Source of the DNA: Phascolarctos cinereus
Taxonomy: Eukaryota > Chordata > Mammalia > Diprotodontia > Phascolarctidae
Length of the DNA stretch: 64,000 nt
NCBI RefSeq assembly: GCF_002099425.1
Contig: NW_018343991.1
Span: 17,358,501-17,422,500, forward strand
Direction of reading: 5' to 3'
Shown here: positions 21,029 to 32,914 of the stretch, in pieces
How positions within the stretch are numbered: position 1 is the first letter of the stretch
Layout of the letters: each line of letters starts with the position of its first letter
Notes under the pieces: generated by a model
Database searches by the model: none
What the model saw: the letters and a program-made list of their open reading frames with translations, nothing else
Told to the model about the DNA's origin: nothing
Program-made: the position numbers and the translations under genes

Positions 21029-22050
21029 ATGAGTAAAAAGAAATGTACCAAAAGATTCATATTATGAGAAGAGTGAAGATCAAGACAGAAATTCTGAAGA
21101 GGACAACATCGTCAACAAACCCACATCGGCAACAACAAAAAGGAATATGAACTGGTCTGAAGCCCAACAAGCCTTCTTAGAAGAGCTCAGGAAGGATTTT
21201 AATAGTCAGATGAGAGAGGTAGAAGAGTCCTTCAAAAATACAATTGGCCAATTGGAAAAAAAGTACACTGAAGTAAACAGGTCCCTAAAAAACAATTGGC
21301 CCATTGAAGAAGGAAGGACAAAAACTAACAGAAGAGTGCACTGAAGAAAACAAGTCCCTAAAAAACACAATTGGCCCATTGAAGAAGGAAGGACAAAAAC
21401 TAACAGAAGAGTACTGAAGAAACAAGTCCCTAAAAACACAATTGGCCAGTTGAAGAAGGAAGTACAAAAACTAACAGAAGAAAACAATCTGTTAAAAACT
21501 AGAACTGGAAACTAATGTCTCTATGAGAGAGCAAGAATCAGTCAAACAGAAACAAAAAAGAAAAAATAGATGAAAATGTAAAATACCTCATCAGTAAAAC
21601 AGACCTGGAAAATCATCAGGAGAGACAATTTAAAAATTATTGGACTACCTGAAAATCATGATGAAAAAAAGAGCCTGGTATCTTTCAGGAAATCATAAAG
21701 GAAAACTGCCCAGAAGTCCTAGAACCAGAAGGGAAAATAACCATAGAAAGAATCCACCATCACCACCTGAAAGAGATCCCAAATTGACAATGCCAAGGAA
21801 TATAATAGAAAAATTCCAAAATTATCAGATGAATGAGAAGGTGCTACAAGCAGCCAGAAAGAAACAATTTAAATATCATGGAACCACAGTCAGGATTACA
21901 CAGGACCTTGCAGCTTCTACATTAAAAGACCACAGGGCATGGAACATGATATTCCAAGGCAAAGGAGCTTGGAATGCAGCCAAGGATCAATTACCCAGCA
22001 AAAATGAGCATCATTTTTCAAGGGAGGAAATGGATATTCAACAAAATTAG
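21029..22050 (+). pseudogene. L1 ORF1 (RNA-binding chaperone), broken, of the nested L1
   Basis: The ORF1 product forms coiled-coil trimers that coat L1 RNA. An ATG at 21029 gives MSKKKCTKR, but the frame breaks soon after. The coiled coil begins near 21147 (NWSEAQQAFLEELRKDF) and is enlarged by a tandem 75-bp unit (21242-21502). The RNA-recognition part is near 21630-21780 (GLPENHDEKK-like, EGKITIERIHH). The C-terminal domain is at 21790-21960 (QAARKKQFKYHG, VRITQDLAAS). Several frameshifts and stops lie in the coiled coil and RNA-recognition part; the C-terminal 136 codons are open. Confidence 0.88.
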
Positions 22051-22743
22051 AGATTCCAAACTTTCCTGATAAAAAGACCAGAGATGAACAAAAAATTTGA
22101 TCTTCAAGTACAGGACTCAAGAAGGACTTAAAAAGGTAAATGGGACAGAAAGATATAATATGTTGTTAATAAGGGGGGGGCTGTTTAAACCCCTACAAGG
22201 GAATATGAGACTTGCAACCCTTGAGAACTGTGTTATTACACCTGTTAAAGGAGTATACATAAAGAGGGTGGATATTAGTTGACTTTGATGTAATGATAAA
22301 AAAAATCTAATCAAGTGGGTTAAATGGATCCAAATAAGTGGATCAATCTGATCTTAGAAAATGTACTGAGAAAGGAGGAGGCAGACAAGGGTAAATTACA
22401 TTACAGGAAAAGACACAAAATCCTATTACAGCAGAGGGAAAGAAGGGGGGGAGCATTGTTTGAACCTTACTCTCATCAGATTTGGCTCAAGAAGGGCATA
22501 ACATAATCAGTTAGGTATAGAAATCTAACTTGCCCTATAGGCAGTAGGAGGGAAAAGGGGAAAGAAAAGGGAGGGGAAAGAAAGGAGGGGAAGAAGGGAG
22601 GGAAGAAGCAGTAAGAGTAAAGGGGAAGAAAAGGGAAAGGGATAATAAAAGGGGGAGGGACTGAAAGGCAGGTGGTCAAAAGCAAAACACTAGTGAAGGG
22701 GGAAAGGAAAAAGGAGAAAGAAAAGCATAAATGGGGGGAAAGG
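22051..22743 (+). other. L1 ORF1-ORF2 spacer, purine-rich
   Basis: A 690-bp non-coding spacer with a G/A-rich second half (22535-22740). The same order of phrases ("aggtatagaaatctaact", "ccctataggcagtagg", then purine runs, then "cataaatggggggaaagg") recurs downstream of ORF1 in both HAL1 copies. This shows how the HAL1 3' part relates to L1. Confidence 0.7.
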
Positions 22744-25700
22744 ATGGAGAAAAAGACACAGATAGTAATCATAACTGTGAATGTGAATGGGATGAACTCT
22801 CCCATAAAACAAAATGGATTGCAGAATGGATTAAAAACCATAATCCTACAATATGTTGTTTACAGGAAACACATTTGAAAAAGAGTGACACATACAGGGT
22901 AAAGGTAAAAGGCTGGAGCAGAATATATTATGCTCAGCTGAAGTAAAAAAGCAGGGGTAGCAATCCTGATCTCAGACAAAGCAAAAGCAAAAATAGATCT
23001 AATCAAAAGAGATAAGGAAGGAAACTACATCCTGCTAAAAGGCACCATAGACATTGAAGTAATATCATTACTAAACACATATGCACCAAATGGTATAGCA
23101 TCCAAATTCTTACAGGAGAAGTTCAGGGAGTTACAGGAAGAAATAGACAGCAAAACCATCCTAGTGGGGGACCTGAACCTCCCCTCTGCACTAGATAAGT
23201 CTAACCACAAAATAAACAAGAAAGAAGTTAAGGAGGTGAATAGAACATTAGAAAAGTTAGGTATGATAGACCTCTGAAGAAAACTGAATGGGGATAGAAA
23301 GGAATATACTTTTTTCTCAGCAGTACATGGCACATACACAAAAATTGACCATGTACTAGGGCATAAACACCTCACACTCCAATGCAGAAAGGCAGAAATA
23401 TTAAATGCATCCTTTTCAGATCATGACAAATAAAAATTATATGTAATAAAGGGCCATGGAAAGATAGACTAAAAAATAATTGGAAACTAAATAATCTAAT
23501 CCTAAAAAATGATTGGGTCAAACAACAAATCATAGAAACAATCAATTTCATTCAAGAGAATGACAATAATGAGACAACATACCAAAACTATGGGATGCAG
23601 CGAAAGCAGTTCTTAGGGGAAGTTTTATATCTCTAAATGCTTACATAAATAAAATAGAAAAAGAGGAGATTAATGAATTGGGCATACAACTATAAAAAAA
23701 CTAGAAAAAGAACAAATTAAAAATCCTCAACTAAACACCAAATTAGAAATATTGAAAACCAAAGGAAAATTAATAAAATTGAAATTAAGAAAACTATTGA
23801 ACTAATAAATAAAACTAAGAGCTGGTTTTATGAAAAAAAAATAAAATAGATAAACCTTTGGTTAATTTAATTAAAAAAAGAAAGAAGAAAACCAAATTAC
23901 TAGTATCAAGAATGAAAAGGGGAAGCTACCACCAAGGAAGAGGAAATTAAAACAATAATTAGGAATTATTTTGCCCAACTATGCCAACAAATTTGACAAT
24001 CTTAGTGAAATACATATTTACAAAAATATATTGCCCAGATTAACCGAAGAGGAAGTAAAATACTTAAATAACCCCATCTCAGAAAAAGAAATTGAACAAG
24101 CCATTGATGAACTCCCTAGGAAAAAATCTCCAGGGCCAGATGGATTTACATGCAATTCTATCAAACATTTAAAGAACAATTAATTCCAATACTATATAGA
24201 CTATTTGGGAAAATAGGTGAAGAAGGAGTCTTACCAAATTCTTTTTATGATACAAATATGGTGTTGATACCTAAACCAGGAAGAGTCAAAATAGAGAAAG
24301 AAAATTATAGACCAATTTCTCTAATGAATATAGATGCAAAAATTTTAAACAAAATACTAGCAAGTAGATTGCAGCAACTTATCACAAGAATAATACACTA
24401 TGACCAGGTAGGATTTATACCAGGAATGCAGGGTTGGTTCAATATTAGGAAAACTATCAGCATCATTGAGCATATCAACAACAAAACCAACAGAAACCAC
24501 ATGATCATCTCAATAGATGCAGAAAAAGCTTTTGATAAAATACAACACCCATTCCTATTAAAAACACTAGAAAGCATAGGTATAAATGGAGTCTTCCTTA
24601 AAATAATAAATAGCATTATCTAAAACCTTCAGCAAGCATTATATGTAATGGGGACAGGCTAGAAGCATTTCCAATAAGATCGGGGTGAAACAAGGATGTC
24701 CATTATCACCACTGTTATTCAATATTGTACTGGAAACCTTAGCTTTAGCAATAAGAGAAGAAAAAGAAATTGAAGGCATTAGAATAGGCAAAGAAGAAAC
24801 AAAGCTATCACTCTTTGCAGATGACATGATGATATACTTAGAGAATCCTAGAGAATCAAGTAAAAAACTACTTGAAATAATAAACAACTTTAGCAAAGTT
24901 GCAGGCTATAAAATAAACCCACATAAATCATCAGCATTTCTATATATTACCAACAAAGCCCAACAGCAAGAGATAGAAAGAGAAATCCCATTTAAACTTA
25001 CTGTAGACATTATAAAATATTTAGGAGTCTACCTCCAAACAAACCCAGGAACTCTATGAACACAATTACAAAACACTTTTCACACAAATAAAATCAGATC
25101 TAAATAATTGGAAAAACATCAGTTGCTCATGGGTAGGCCAGCTAATATAATAAAAATGACAATCCTACCTAAGCTAATTTACTTATTCAGTGCCATACCA
25201 ATCAAACTACCAAAAATTATTTTATAGAGTTAGAAAAAAAATAACAAGATTCATTTGGAAAAACAAAAGGTCCAGAATATCAAAGGAACTAATGAAAAGA
25301 AATGCAGGGGAAGGTGGCCTAGCAATTCCAGATCTTAAATTGTATTATAAAGCAGCAATCATCAAAACTGCTTGGTACTGGCTAAGAAATAGGGAGGTGG
25401 ATCAGTGGAATAGGTTAAATATGCAAGACACAGTAGTCAATGACTATAGTAATCTATTATTTGATAAACCCAAAGACCCCAGCTTCTGGGATAAGAACCC
25501 ACTCTTTGAAAAAAACTGCTGGGAAAACTGGAAAAGAGTATGGCAGAAACTAGGCATAGACCCAAATCTCACACCATATACCAAAATAAAGTCAAAATGG
25601 GTTCAGACTTAGATATAAAGGCTGATACCATAAGTAAACTGGGAGAACAAGGAATAGTTTACCTATCAGATCTATGGAGAACAGAAGAATTCATGACCAA

Positions 25701-26533
25701 ACAGGAGATAGAGAACATTATGAAAAGCAAAATGGATAATTTTGATTACATTAAATTGAAAAGTTTTTGCACAAACAAAGCCAATGCAACTAAGATTAGA
25801 AGGAAGGTAGAAAATTGGGAAAGAATTTTTACAACCAGTCTCTCTGATAAAGGCCTCATTTCTAAAATATATAGAGAATTAAGACAAATTTATAAGAACA
25901 CAAGCCATTCCCCAATTGATAAATGGTCAAAGGATATGAACAGACAGTTCTCAGATAAAGAAATTAAAGCCATCTATAGTGATATGAAAAAATGCTCTAA
26001 ATCATTATTGATTAGAGAAATGCAAATCAAAACAACTCTGAGGTACCACATCACACCTATCAGATTGGCCAACATGACAAAACAGGAAAATGATAAATGT
26101 TGGAGAGATGTGGGAAAATTGGAACACTAATACATTGTTGGTGGAGTTGTGAAATGATCCAACCATTTTGGAGAACAATTTGGAACTATGCCCAAAGGGC
26201 TACAAAAATGTGCATACCCTTTGATCCAGCAATAGCACTTCTAGGGCTATATCCCAAAGAGATCAAACAAATGGGAAAAGGACCCACATGTACAAAAATA
26301 TTCACAGCACTCTTTTTGTGGTGGCAAAGAATTGGAAATTGAGAGGATGCCCATCAATTGGGGAATGGCTGAGCAAGGTGTGGTATATGAATGTAATGCA
26401 ATACTATTGTGCTACAAGAAATGATGAACAGGCTGACTTCAGAAAAACCTGGAAAGACTTATATGGTCTGATGCTGAGTGAAGTGAGCAGAACCAAGAGG
26501 ACTTTGTACACAATAAGCCACATTATGCAATGA
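22744..26533 (+). pseudogene. L1 ORF2 (endonuclease and reverse transcriptase), broken
   Basis: ORF2 nicks target DNA and primes reverse transcription there. Endonuclease landmarks: NVNGMNSP (22780), QETHLKK (22864), GDLNLP (23169), IDHVLG (23345) and SDHDK (23419). Reverse transcriptase: LIPKPG (24262), [13 protein letters not shown] (24511), [12 protein letters not shown] (24688) and the catalytic FADD at 24814-24825. The C-terminal Cys/His segment is at 26130 (HCWWSCEMIQPFW). About ten frameshifts or stops divide it, so no active protein can be made. Catalytic residues are intact at the motifs named. Confidence 0.93.
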
Positions 26534-27046
26534 CTAATATTGTTAAACTGAACCCTTCTCAGCATTAGGATCTAAGACATCTCCAGAGGCCTCAGGATGG
26601 AAAATACTGTCCACATGCAAAGAAAGAGCTATGGAAGTCCAATCACCATCACTTATTTTTACTTTCTGTTGAGTTTTGTTTCATCTTTCTGATGGTTCCT
26701 CGTATTGTTTTTAATTTTTACTTACAACTTCACTAATGTAAAAATAAGTTTAATAGCAATGTAAATGTAAAGCCTATATCAGATTGTGCTGTCTTGGGGA
26801 GGGTGGGGGGGAGGAAGGGAGAGAAAAATTTTCAACTCAAAGCATATGGAAGTGATTGTTGATAAATCAAAATAAATTGATAATTTTTTATAAAAAATTA
26901 AAAAAATTTTTAAAATTAAAATTAAAAAATTAAAAAAGAGAAAACAGCTATACAAACCCCCAAAGCTTGGGACAGTACATTCTCCACATTGGAAGCAGAT
27001 TCTTACTTTAACAAAGAGTTTAAAGCTCAAGTAATTGGGTGGGATC

Positions 27047-28156
27047 ATGAGCAAACCTCACAAAAAGAGTCAGACTGTATTATCTTACTTTGGTGACAAA
27101 GAACATCAAAACATACACACAGAAGAAGACAACAAAGTCAAAGCTCCTACATCCAAAGCCTTAAGAAAAATGTGAATCAGTCCCAGGCCTTCGAAGAGCT
27201 CAAAAGGGATTTTGAGAAGCAAGTAAGAGAAGTAGAAGAAAAACTGGGAAGAGAAATGAGAGTGATGCAAGAAAATCATGAAAAACAAGTCAATAGCTTG
27301 CTAAAGGAGACCCAAAAAATACACTGAAGAAAATAACACCTTAAAAAATAGCCTAACTCAAATGGCAAAAGAGGTCCAAAAAGCTAATGAGGAAAAGAAT
27401 GCCCTAAAAAGCAAAATTGGCCAAATGGAAAAGGAAGTCCAAAAGATTGCTGAAGAAAATACTTCCTTAAAAATTAGAATGGAGCAATTGGAAGCTAGTG
27501 ACTTTATGAGAAATCAAGACACTGTAAAACAAATCCAAAAGAATGAAAAATCAGAAAACAATATGAAATATCTCATTGGAAAAACAATTGACCTGGAAAA
27601 TTGGTCCACGAGAAAGAATTTAAAAATTGTTGTACTGTCTGAAAGCCATGATCAAAAAGAGAGCCTAGACATCATCTTTCAAGAAATTATCAAGGAAAAC
27701 TGCCCTGACATTTTAGAACCAGAGGGCAAAATAGAAATTGAAAGAATCCACAGATCTCCTCCTGAAAAAGATCTCCAAAGGAAAGCTCCTACGAATATTA
27801 CAGCCAAATTCCCGAGTTCCCAGGTCAAGGAGAAATTATTACAAGCAGCCAGAAAGAAACAATTCAAGTATTTTGGAAACACAATCAGGATAACACAAGA
27901 TTTAGAAGCTTCTACATTAAAGGACTGCAGGGCATGTAATATAATATTCTGGAGGGCAAAGGAGATAATATTACAACCAAGAATCACCTACCCAGTAAAA
28001 CTGAGTATAATCTTTCAGGGGGAAAATGGTCATTCAGTGAAATAGAGGCCTTTCAAGCATTTTTGATGGAAAGACCAGAGCTGAATAGAAAATTTGACTT
28101 TCGAATACAAGACTCAAGTGGAACATGAAGAGGTAAATAGGAAAGAGAAATCATAA
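27047..28156 (+). pseudogene. HAL1 ORF1, copy 1, mostly open
   Basis: From ATG 27047 the frame reads MSKPHKKSQTVLSYFGDKE, then stops near 27165 and shifts near 27320. From 27362 it is open for 227 codons. That piece holds the end of the coiled coil (EVQKANEEKNALKSK), the RNA-recognition part (GKTIDLENW..., LEPEGKIEIERIHRSP) and the C-terminal domain (LQAARKKQFKYFG, IRITQDLEAS). It ends at 28045 after a shift; the ancestral stop corresponds to about 28154. It resembles, but is distinct from, ORF1 of the nested L1. Confidence 0.85.
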
Positions 28157-28260
28157 AAGACTTATTAAGGTTGAACTGTTTACATTCCTGCATGGAAAGA
28201 TGATATTTATAACTCATGACACCTTTGTCAGTATTCGGGTAGTTGGAGGGGGAAAATTAT

Positions 28261-28276
28261 AGGTAGGTAGATAGAT

Positions 28277-28321
<45 letters not shown>
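28261..28321. repeat. (GATA)n microsatellite inside HAL1 copy 1
   Basis: About 14 tetramers. The matching place in copy 2 (49870-49903) has only three to four GATA units, so the array grew after or during divergence of the copies. Confidence 0.97.
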
Positions 28322-28552
28322 AGGCACAGGGTGAATTGAAGATGAAAGGGCCATATCTGGAGAATAAAATTAAGGGATGAGAGGATTATACTCAGAGAAG
28401 AGGAAAGGGAGATGTACAATGGGGTAAATTACCTCACAAAAAAACAGAAAAGGCTCTTACAGTGGAGGGAAATCAAGGGAAGGCGAGAGGAAATGAGTGA
28501 ATCTTATTCTCATAGGATTTGGTTTAAGGACGGAAAAACATACACACTCAAA

Positions 28553-29155
28553 TGGGTATGGAAATATTTCTTACCCTACAGGAAAACTGGGTGGGGGGGA
28601 GAGAAGGGGACAAGAGAGTAAGGGGATGATAGAGAGGAGGGCAGATTGGGAAAGGGGGTAATCAGAAGCAAATACTTCTGAGGGACAGGGTCAAAAGAAA
28701 GAATAGAATAAATGGGGGGGCAGGATAGGATTAAGGGAAATAGTCTTAGTTTTTCACAACATGTCTACTATGGAAGTGTTTTGCATAACTGCACATGTAT
28801 AACCTACATTGAGTTGTTTGCCTTTCCAATGAGGGTGGGTGGGAAGGGAGGAAGGGAGAAAATTTGTAACCCAAAGTTTTAAAAACACGTTTAAAAAAAT
28901 GTTTTCACATGCAACTGAGAAATAAGAAATACAGGAAATAGGGTACAGAAATCTATCCCACCCTACAGGAAAATAGAAGGGGAAGGGGATAAGATAAGGA
29001 GGGGGAGAGATAGAAGAGAGGACAGACTAGGGGAAGGGGTTTGGAATGCATGCCATCTTGGGGCAGGGGAGGGGCGAGATGGGGTGAAAATGTGAAACTC
29101 AAAATCTTGTGGAAGTAAATGTTGAAAACTAAAAATAAATAAATTTATGTTAAAA
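28553..29155 (+). repeat. two successive L1-type 3' tails of HAL1 copy 1
   Basis: Module 1 (28553-28940) and module 2 (28941-29155) both open with "gggta(tgg/cag)aaat", then "accctacaggaaaa" and purine runs, then a G-rich tract and "gaaaat(t/g)tg(t/a)aac(c/t)c". Module 1 also keeps about 130 bp of L1 3' UTR ("gcacatgtataacctacatt"). Module 2 has none of that. Confidence 0.75.
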
Positions 29156-29171
29156 AAAATGTTTAGATACA

Positions 29172-30335
29172 AATCACATCCCTCAAGCCAAGACAATGTA
29201 TCAGAAAAGAATAATCTCCTCAGCAATGTATCTCTTAGGAAGAGAAAAGGATCACCCATGTGGCTCCTGGTGCTGCATGGAATAGACAAGGACTAAAAGC
29301 TCAAATATGGAGGAGTAAAAGACCTGGGCTTTCCTCCCCACTATGATAGTGTGCAGTCTGGACTAAATATGGTCCACTAGAAAGGGGGAGGGTGTCTGTC
29401 TAGCACTTCCAAATGTGTTTCATTTAGAGGGTCATCCAAGCCCTCAGAAGCCTCTGTGGGGCAGGAGAGTGACCCATCAGAATGTCAGCGTGGTCTACCT
29501 AGCCATCCCAATTGTGCTTCCCGTCTGGTGGGAGGCCAAACTGAAGGTACTATAAGTCTGGAGGGCAATGGCCTTAGAATATCAGTTGATCATGCCACTG
29601 GACACTTCAAGTTCAATTGACCTCTGAGAGCATTCAAATTTCAGGGTGATGTTGAGACTAGAGGAATTTAGTAACAATCCTTGTTCCTTTCTTCATGCCT
29701 TCGTGTTACTCTGATGAAGAAAGTATGTGCGGCTTGGACATCCTGCCCTAGGGTGAGCTCATGAGGTGAGCACTGCACCTTCCAATGAAGATTCTTCCTG
29801 GGCTTGAGAAGGATGGAAGAACATGGATCTCTTTGTTGATGATTTTAAAGCCCCATTATTAATTCTATATCTAGGCACAGTTGCAGCATAGAATGTTCAT
29901 TAACTGATTAGCATGACCTCATATCTCTTGATATTGTGTATTCATGTATTTATATATTTGTATATTTGGTTCCAGAGGTGTCCAGAGAATTTGGTGTCCC
30001 ATTTACAGAAAGGGGGAAGTTGAATTCATTAATTTACAATCACAGAAAGAAAAAAGGAGTCTCCAAGTTGGAAGATATCTCAAAGGCCACCCTGCCAAAC
30101 CTGACCTCACAAGAATCCCCTTCTACAATATCCTCGACAAGCAACCATCCACTTGAACCCCTCTGGTGTGGGGTAGCCCACTACTTCATACAGTGTCCAG
30201 TGCCTAGCATGGACAGTTACATAGAAGAAGTATTCAGTAAAGTTTGCTGATTGAGTTAATTCCTGTAGAAAGGTAAATCAAATAAAGGTATTCAACAGAC
30301 CACATACAGCCCTAGTTTCTCCATTTGTTTCTCTA
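29172..30335. other. no gene seen; apparently unique DNA
   Basis: About 1.1 kb with no clear repeat except an L2-like end near 30190-30245 ("agtgtccagtgcctagcatg"). 29440-29640 is the most complex part. A 104-residue frame at 29936-30250 has no recognisable domain. Confidence 0.4.
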
Positions 30336-30339
30336 CACT

Positions 30340-30700
30340 GAACAATCTACCTACCAGAGAATTACCAAATTTCCCTTTCGTTCTCTGTTCCCTCTCCCTC
30401 ACCTTCCTTATCCAATCAAATGTCAAATTTTATCAGTCAGAATTCCATAACCTCCCTCACATCTGCACCCTTCTCTTGATTCACACAGTCACCAGCCTAG
30501 TTCAGGCCCTTATCCTCAATCTCTTGGATTATAAAAATATCATCTTAATTATAGTCCCTGCTTCCAACATCTCCCCTCTCCAATGCACCTTCCCATAGCT
30601 GCCAACTTGACATTCCTAAAACGCATTTCTGATCATGAAGTAACCTCTAAGGCTCTCGGTGTTCAAGAATTCTCCCCTCTGACTAGAAAGTTAGATTTCT
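30340..30700 (+). repeat. L2 LINE 3' region, sense, diverged
   Basis: "cagcctagttcaggccctta", "cttggattataaaaatatca", "ccccaatgcac"-like DNA and "attcctaaaacgcatttctg" follow the L2 order "cctggattattgcaatagcc" to "cttcctaaaacacagctctg". Confidence 0.6.
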
Positions 30701-31785
30701 GAACTCTTAACCTTAAGCTTTCTTGCAAGGTAAACTCTGAGGCTGATGCTGCCCAAGAAATCACTTTTTTTTTCCAGCTAGAAGGCTCAGATCAGAATCA
30801 GGCTGCTTAGGCTGTCTCCTCTCTTCTAACAAGGAAGCAGAGACACAAGAAGGACATGCAAAAGGAACTTATCTCTTGGAAGTCGGCAAACATCTCTGAT
30901 ATGTCTCTCTCCAAAGTTTCCATTAACAGATCCTGGGGATCTGTACTATCAAGATCTCTCTAGAAGAAAAGTGGAAATGTAAAAATTTGGGAAGTGATTT
31001 GGTGTCCCTTTTAATACCAGCACAAAGGGAAGGTACCTTTCTTTATACTGTGGTTCCTCCTCCAAGCACCCATCCTCCCCAAATTTTGCACACATACCCT
31101 TTTAAGTTCATCTTTCAAGAGGTGCCAAGAGATACCTCTGAACCAATTCATCCTCAGAGCAGCCCCAGCAAGATGTTATCAAGCATCTTCAGTCTTGTAC
31201 CAATGGGTTTGTACATCTGGAAAAAGCAATCAAAAATCCCAAATAAAAGCTGATCAAGGTGATTGCAGAATTTCTTATACACATTAAGTACCTCCTGGCT
31301 ACAAAGTCCAGGACAAAGAACTGAGGGAGATATATAAATATTAATTAATAGGTCACATCCCCATCATTAAGTCATGCACAGTCTGGAGGAGGGTTGAGAA
31401 AGGGGAAGGAAACACATAGAAAAAAACAGCAAAAACAAGAAAATGATAAGTGCATCCCAGCTAAGTTCAAAGAAACTCATTATCAGTTTGACTGCAAGGT
31501 GATGAATGTTTCAGCCACAGCAACTCCTGAAAAATGAACTATTAGGTTGCAGATGGGCTAAAAGGGTGATCACTTAAAGAAACAACCAAGCCAAGGTAAT
31601 CTTTCATGGATCCTTGAAATACTGAAATAGTAGCCCTTACGCCACCTCCTTCACAGAGCTGATAGGAGGAAGGTGCTTCATTATTAGCATTAAAATTCAA
31701 TGTCAAAGTGTTTTGTAAACTCTACAATGTTCTGGAAAATGGGAGCCATTGGTATAGTAGGAATATAAACTCATATGAGGGCGTA
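30700..31785. other. no gene seen; no clear repeat
   Basis: About 1.1 kb in which I recognise no gene or repeat. An 88-residue frame at 30987-31253 is proline-rich without a known domain. Confidence 0.35.
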
Positions 31786-31789
31786 AGAT

Positions 31790-31915
31790 ATAGAATGCTA
31801 GTTCTGGAAAAGATCTAGGGATGATCAAAAGGGCTTCAGCTTCATCCTTTTACAGAGAAGGAAGCTGTGGACCAGTAAGGGAAATGACATGCCAAGGCAG
31901 AGCTGTAACAAGGGT
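31790..31915 (-). repeat. MIR-type SINE fragment, antisense
   Basis: "gaatgctagttctggaaaag" and "tccttttacagagaaggaag" keep antisense MIR order but are strongly diverged. Confidence 0.55.
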
Positions 31916-32035
31916 GGGTCAATCAGGGCTTTGCTCCACAGCTCAAAATTCAGATGGCACCAATAGAGCCATCCCAAGTCACATTTCCTACCCACCCCTC
32001 ACTTCCATCCCCTTAGCAACTACATGCCATATCTT

Positions 32036-32340
32036 ACCACCACTAATGGTACAGTCGATAGAGTGCTGGGCCTGGAGTCAGGAGGACCTGAGTTCAAGTC
32101 AAGTCTCAGATATTTACCAGCTATGAGACCCCTGGGCCAGTCACTTACCAATTATTTGCCTCAGTGTCCTCATCTGTCAAATGGGGATAATAATAGCAAC
32201 TTCTCAGAACTGTTTTAAGAATCAAGTGAGAGAATAATTGTAAACTACTTAGCAGAGTGTCTGGCACGTAGTACGTGCCATATAATAATAATTGTTATTC
32301 TTATTCTTGACTTTTTGACTATTATTGACTATTTTGGATA
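32036..32340 (+). repeat. CORE-SINE, long form
   Basis: "tggtacagtcgatagagtgc", "tgggcctggagtcaggagga", "tcatctgtcaaatggggata" and "cagagtgtctggcacgtagt". It combines a MAR1-like head with a MIR-like 3' half. Confidence 0.85.
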
Positions 32341-32386
<46 letters not shown>

Positions 32387-32388
32387 TC
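32341..32388. repeat. (ATT)n microsatellite
   Basis: About 15 ATT units grown from the "ataataataattgttatt" end of the preceding SINE. Confidence 0.97.
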
Positions 32389-32389
32389 C

Positions 32390-32905
32390 ATAGCAAAGGC
32401 CAGTCCTTCAAAAGTGCAGAAACCTAATTCTGTTTCAGGGTGGGCTTCTTCGCCATGATGTCCCACACCCCTTTGCTTGCTCCAGGAACAAAAATGACCA
32501 ATTATAGCTCTAGCCCTAAGTTATACACCTAAACTTGTAAACACCATGGCAAAAATTCAAATCCAGTCCTCTCACTCCAAATGAAATGATGCACCAGATT
32601 AGTTGATGGTATTGCATCATAAAGGGTTTTTAAGATCCTCTCTGGTTCTAAAATGTTATGGTCCTCTCCCTCTACTTTGGTGGGTGAGGGGAGAGGAGGG
32701 AATGGTATCTGAAATATCAGTAGACCCTAAGAGCACTGCAGAAAAAGGTGAATCCTCTTGAGTGTTGCTGCTACCAGAGGCTGGCAGCCTCAGAGGGCTG
32801 AGCAAGACAGGCCTTCCGCACAGGATGACTTCAGGTGGCTGAGAAGTCATTATTTGTCTCCCCTACAGGTTATTCCAGGAATGAATGAAGCAATGAAAAA
32901 TTAAT
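32390..32905. other. no gene seen
   Basis: No recognisable gene or repeat across about 500 bp, apart from a short duplicated TTAATTAATTAATT run at 32900-32914. Confidence 0.3.
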
Positions 32906-32914
32906 TAATTAATT

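Larger units (their letters stand above)
20200..26939 (+). mobile_element. full-length L1 nested in HAL1 copy 1
   Basis: A 6.74-kb L1 with all parts: 5' UTR (20200-21028), ORF1 (21029-22050), spacer (22051-22743), ORF2 (22744-26533), 3' UTR with a G-rich tract at 26796-26819, and an A/T-rich tail. "gaaaatagctgtaca" (20185-20199) and "gaaaacagctataca" (26940-26954) are the target-site duplication with two differences. HAL1 copy 2 holds the undisturbed site at 48610. Both ORFs are broken, so this copy is not autonomous. Confidence 0.92.
19688..29155 (+). mobile_element. HAL1-type (ORF1-only) L1 derivative, copy 1, split by a full-length L1
   Basis: The 5' part (19688-20199) and 3' part (26955-29155) are one element: together they match the uninterrupted copy at 47884-50726 end to end. 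"atgtttagatac" flanks it at 19676-19687 and 29159-29170 as an exact target-site duplication. It has an L1-type 5' UTR, ORF1, a spacer, no ORF2 and two successive 3' tails. Relative to copy 2 its 5' UTR lacks about 215 bp near 20002. An autonomous L1 is presumed to have mobilised it in trans, as known for HAL1 elements. Confidence 0.85.

Noticed and set aside
22535-22740. Purine-rich tract as a separate microsatellite
   Set aside because: It is the spacer between ORF1 and ORF2 of the nested L1 and recurs in order in the HAL1 copies.
27362-28045. 227-codon open frame as a host gene
   Set aside because: It is the HAL1 ORF1 coiled coil, RNA-recognition and C-terminal domains within an element with target duplications.
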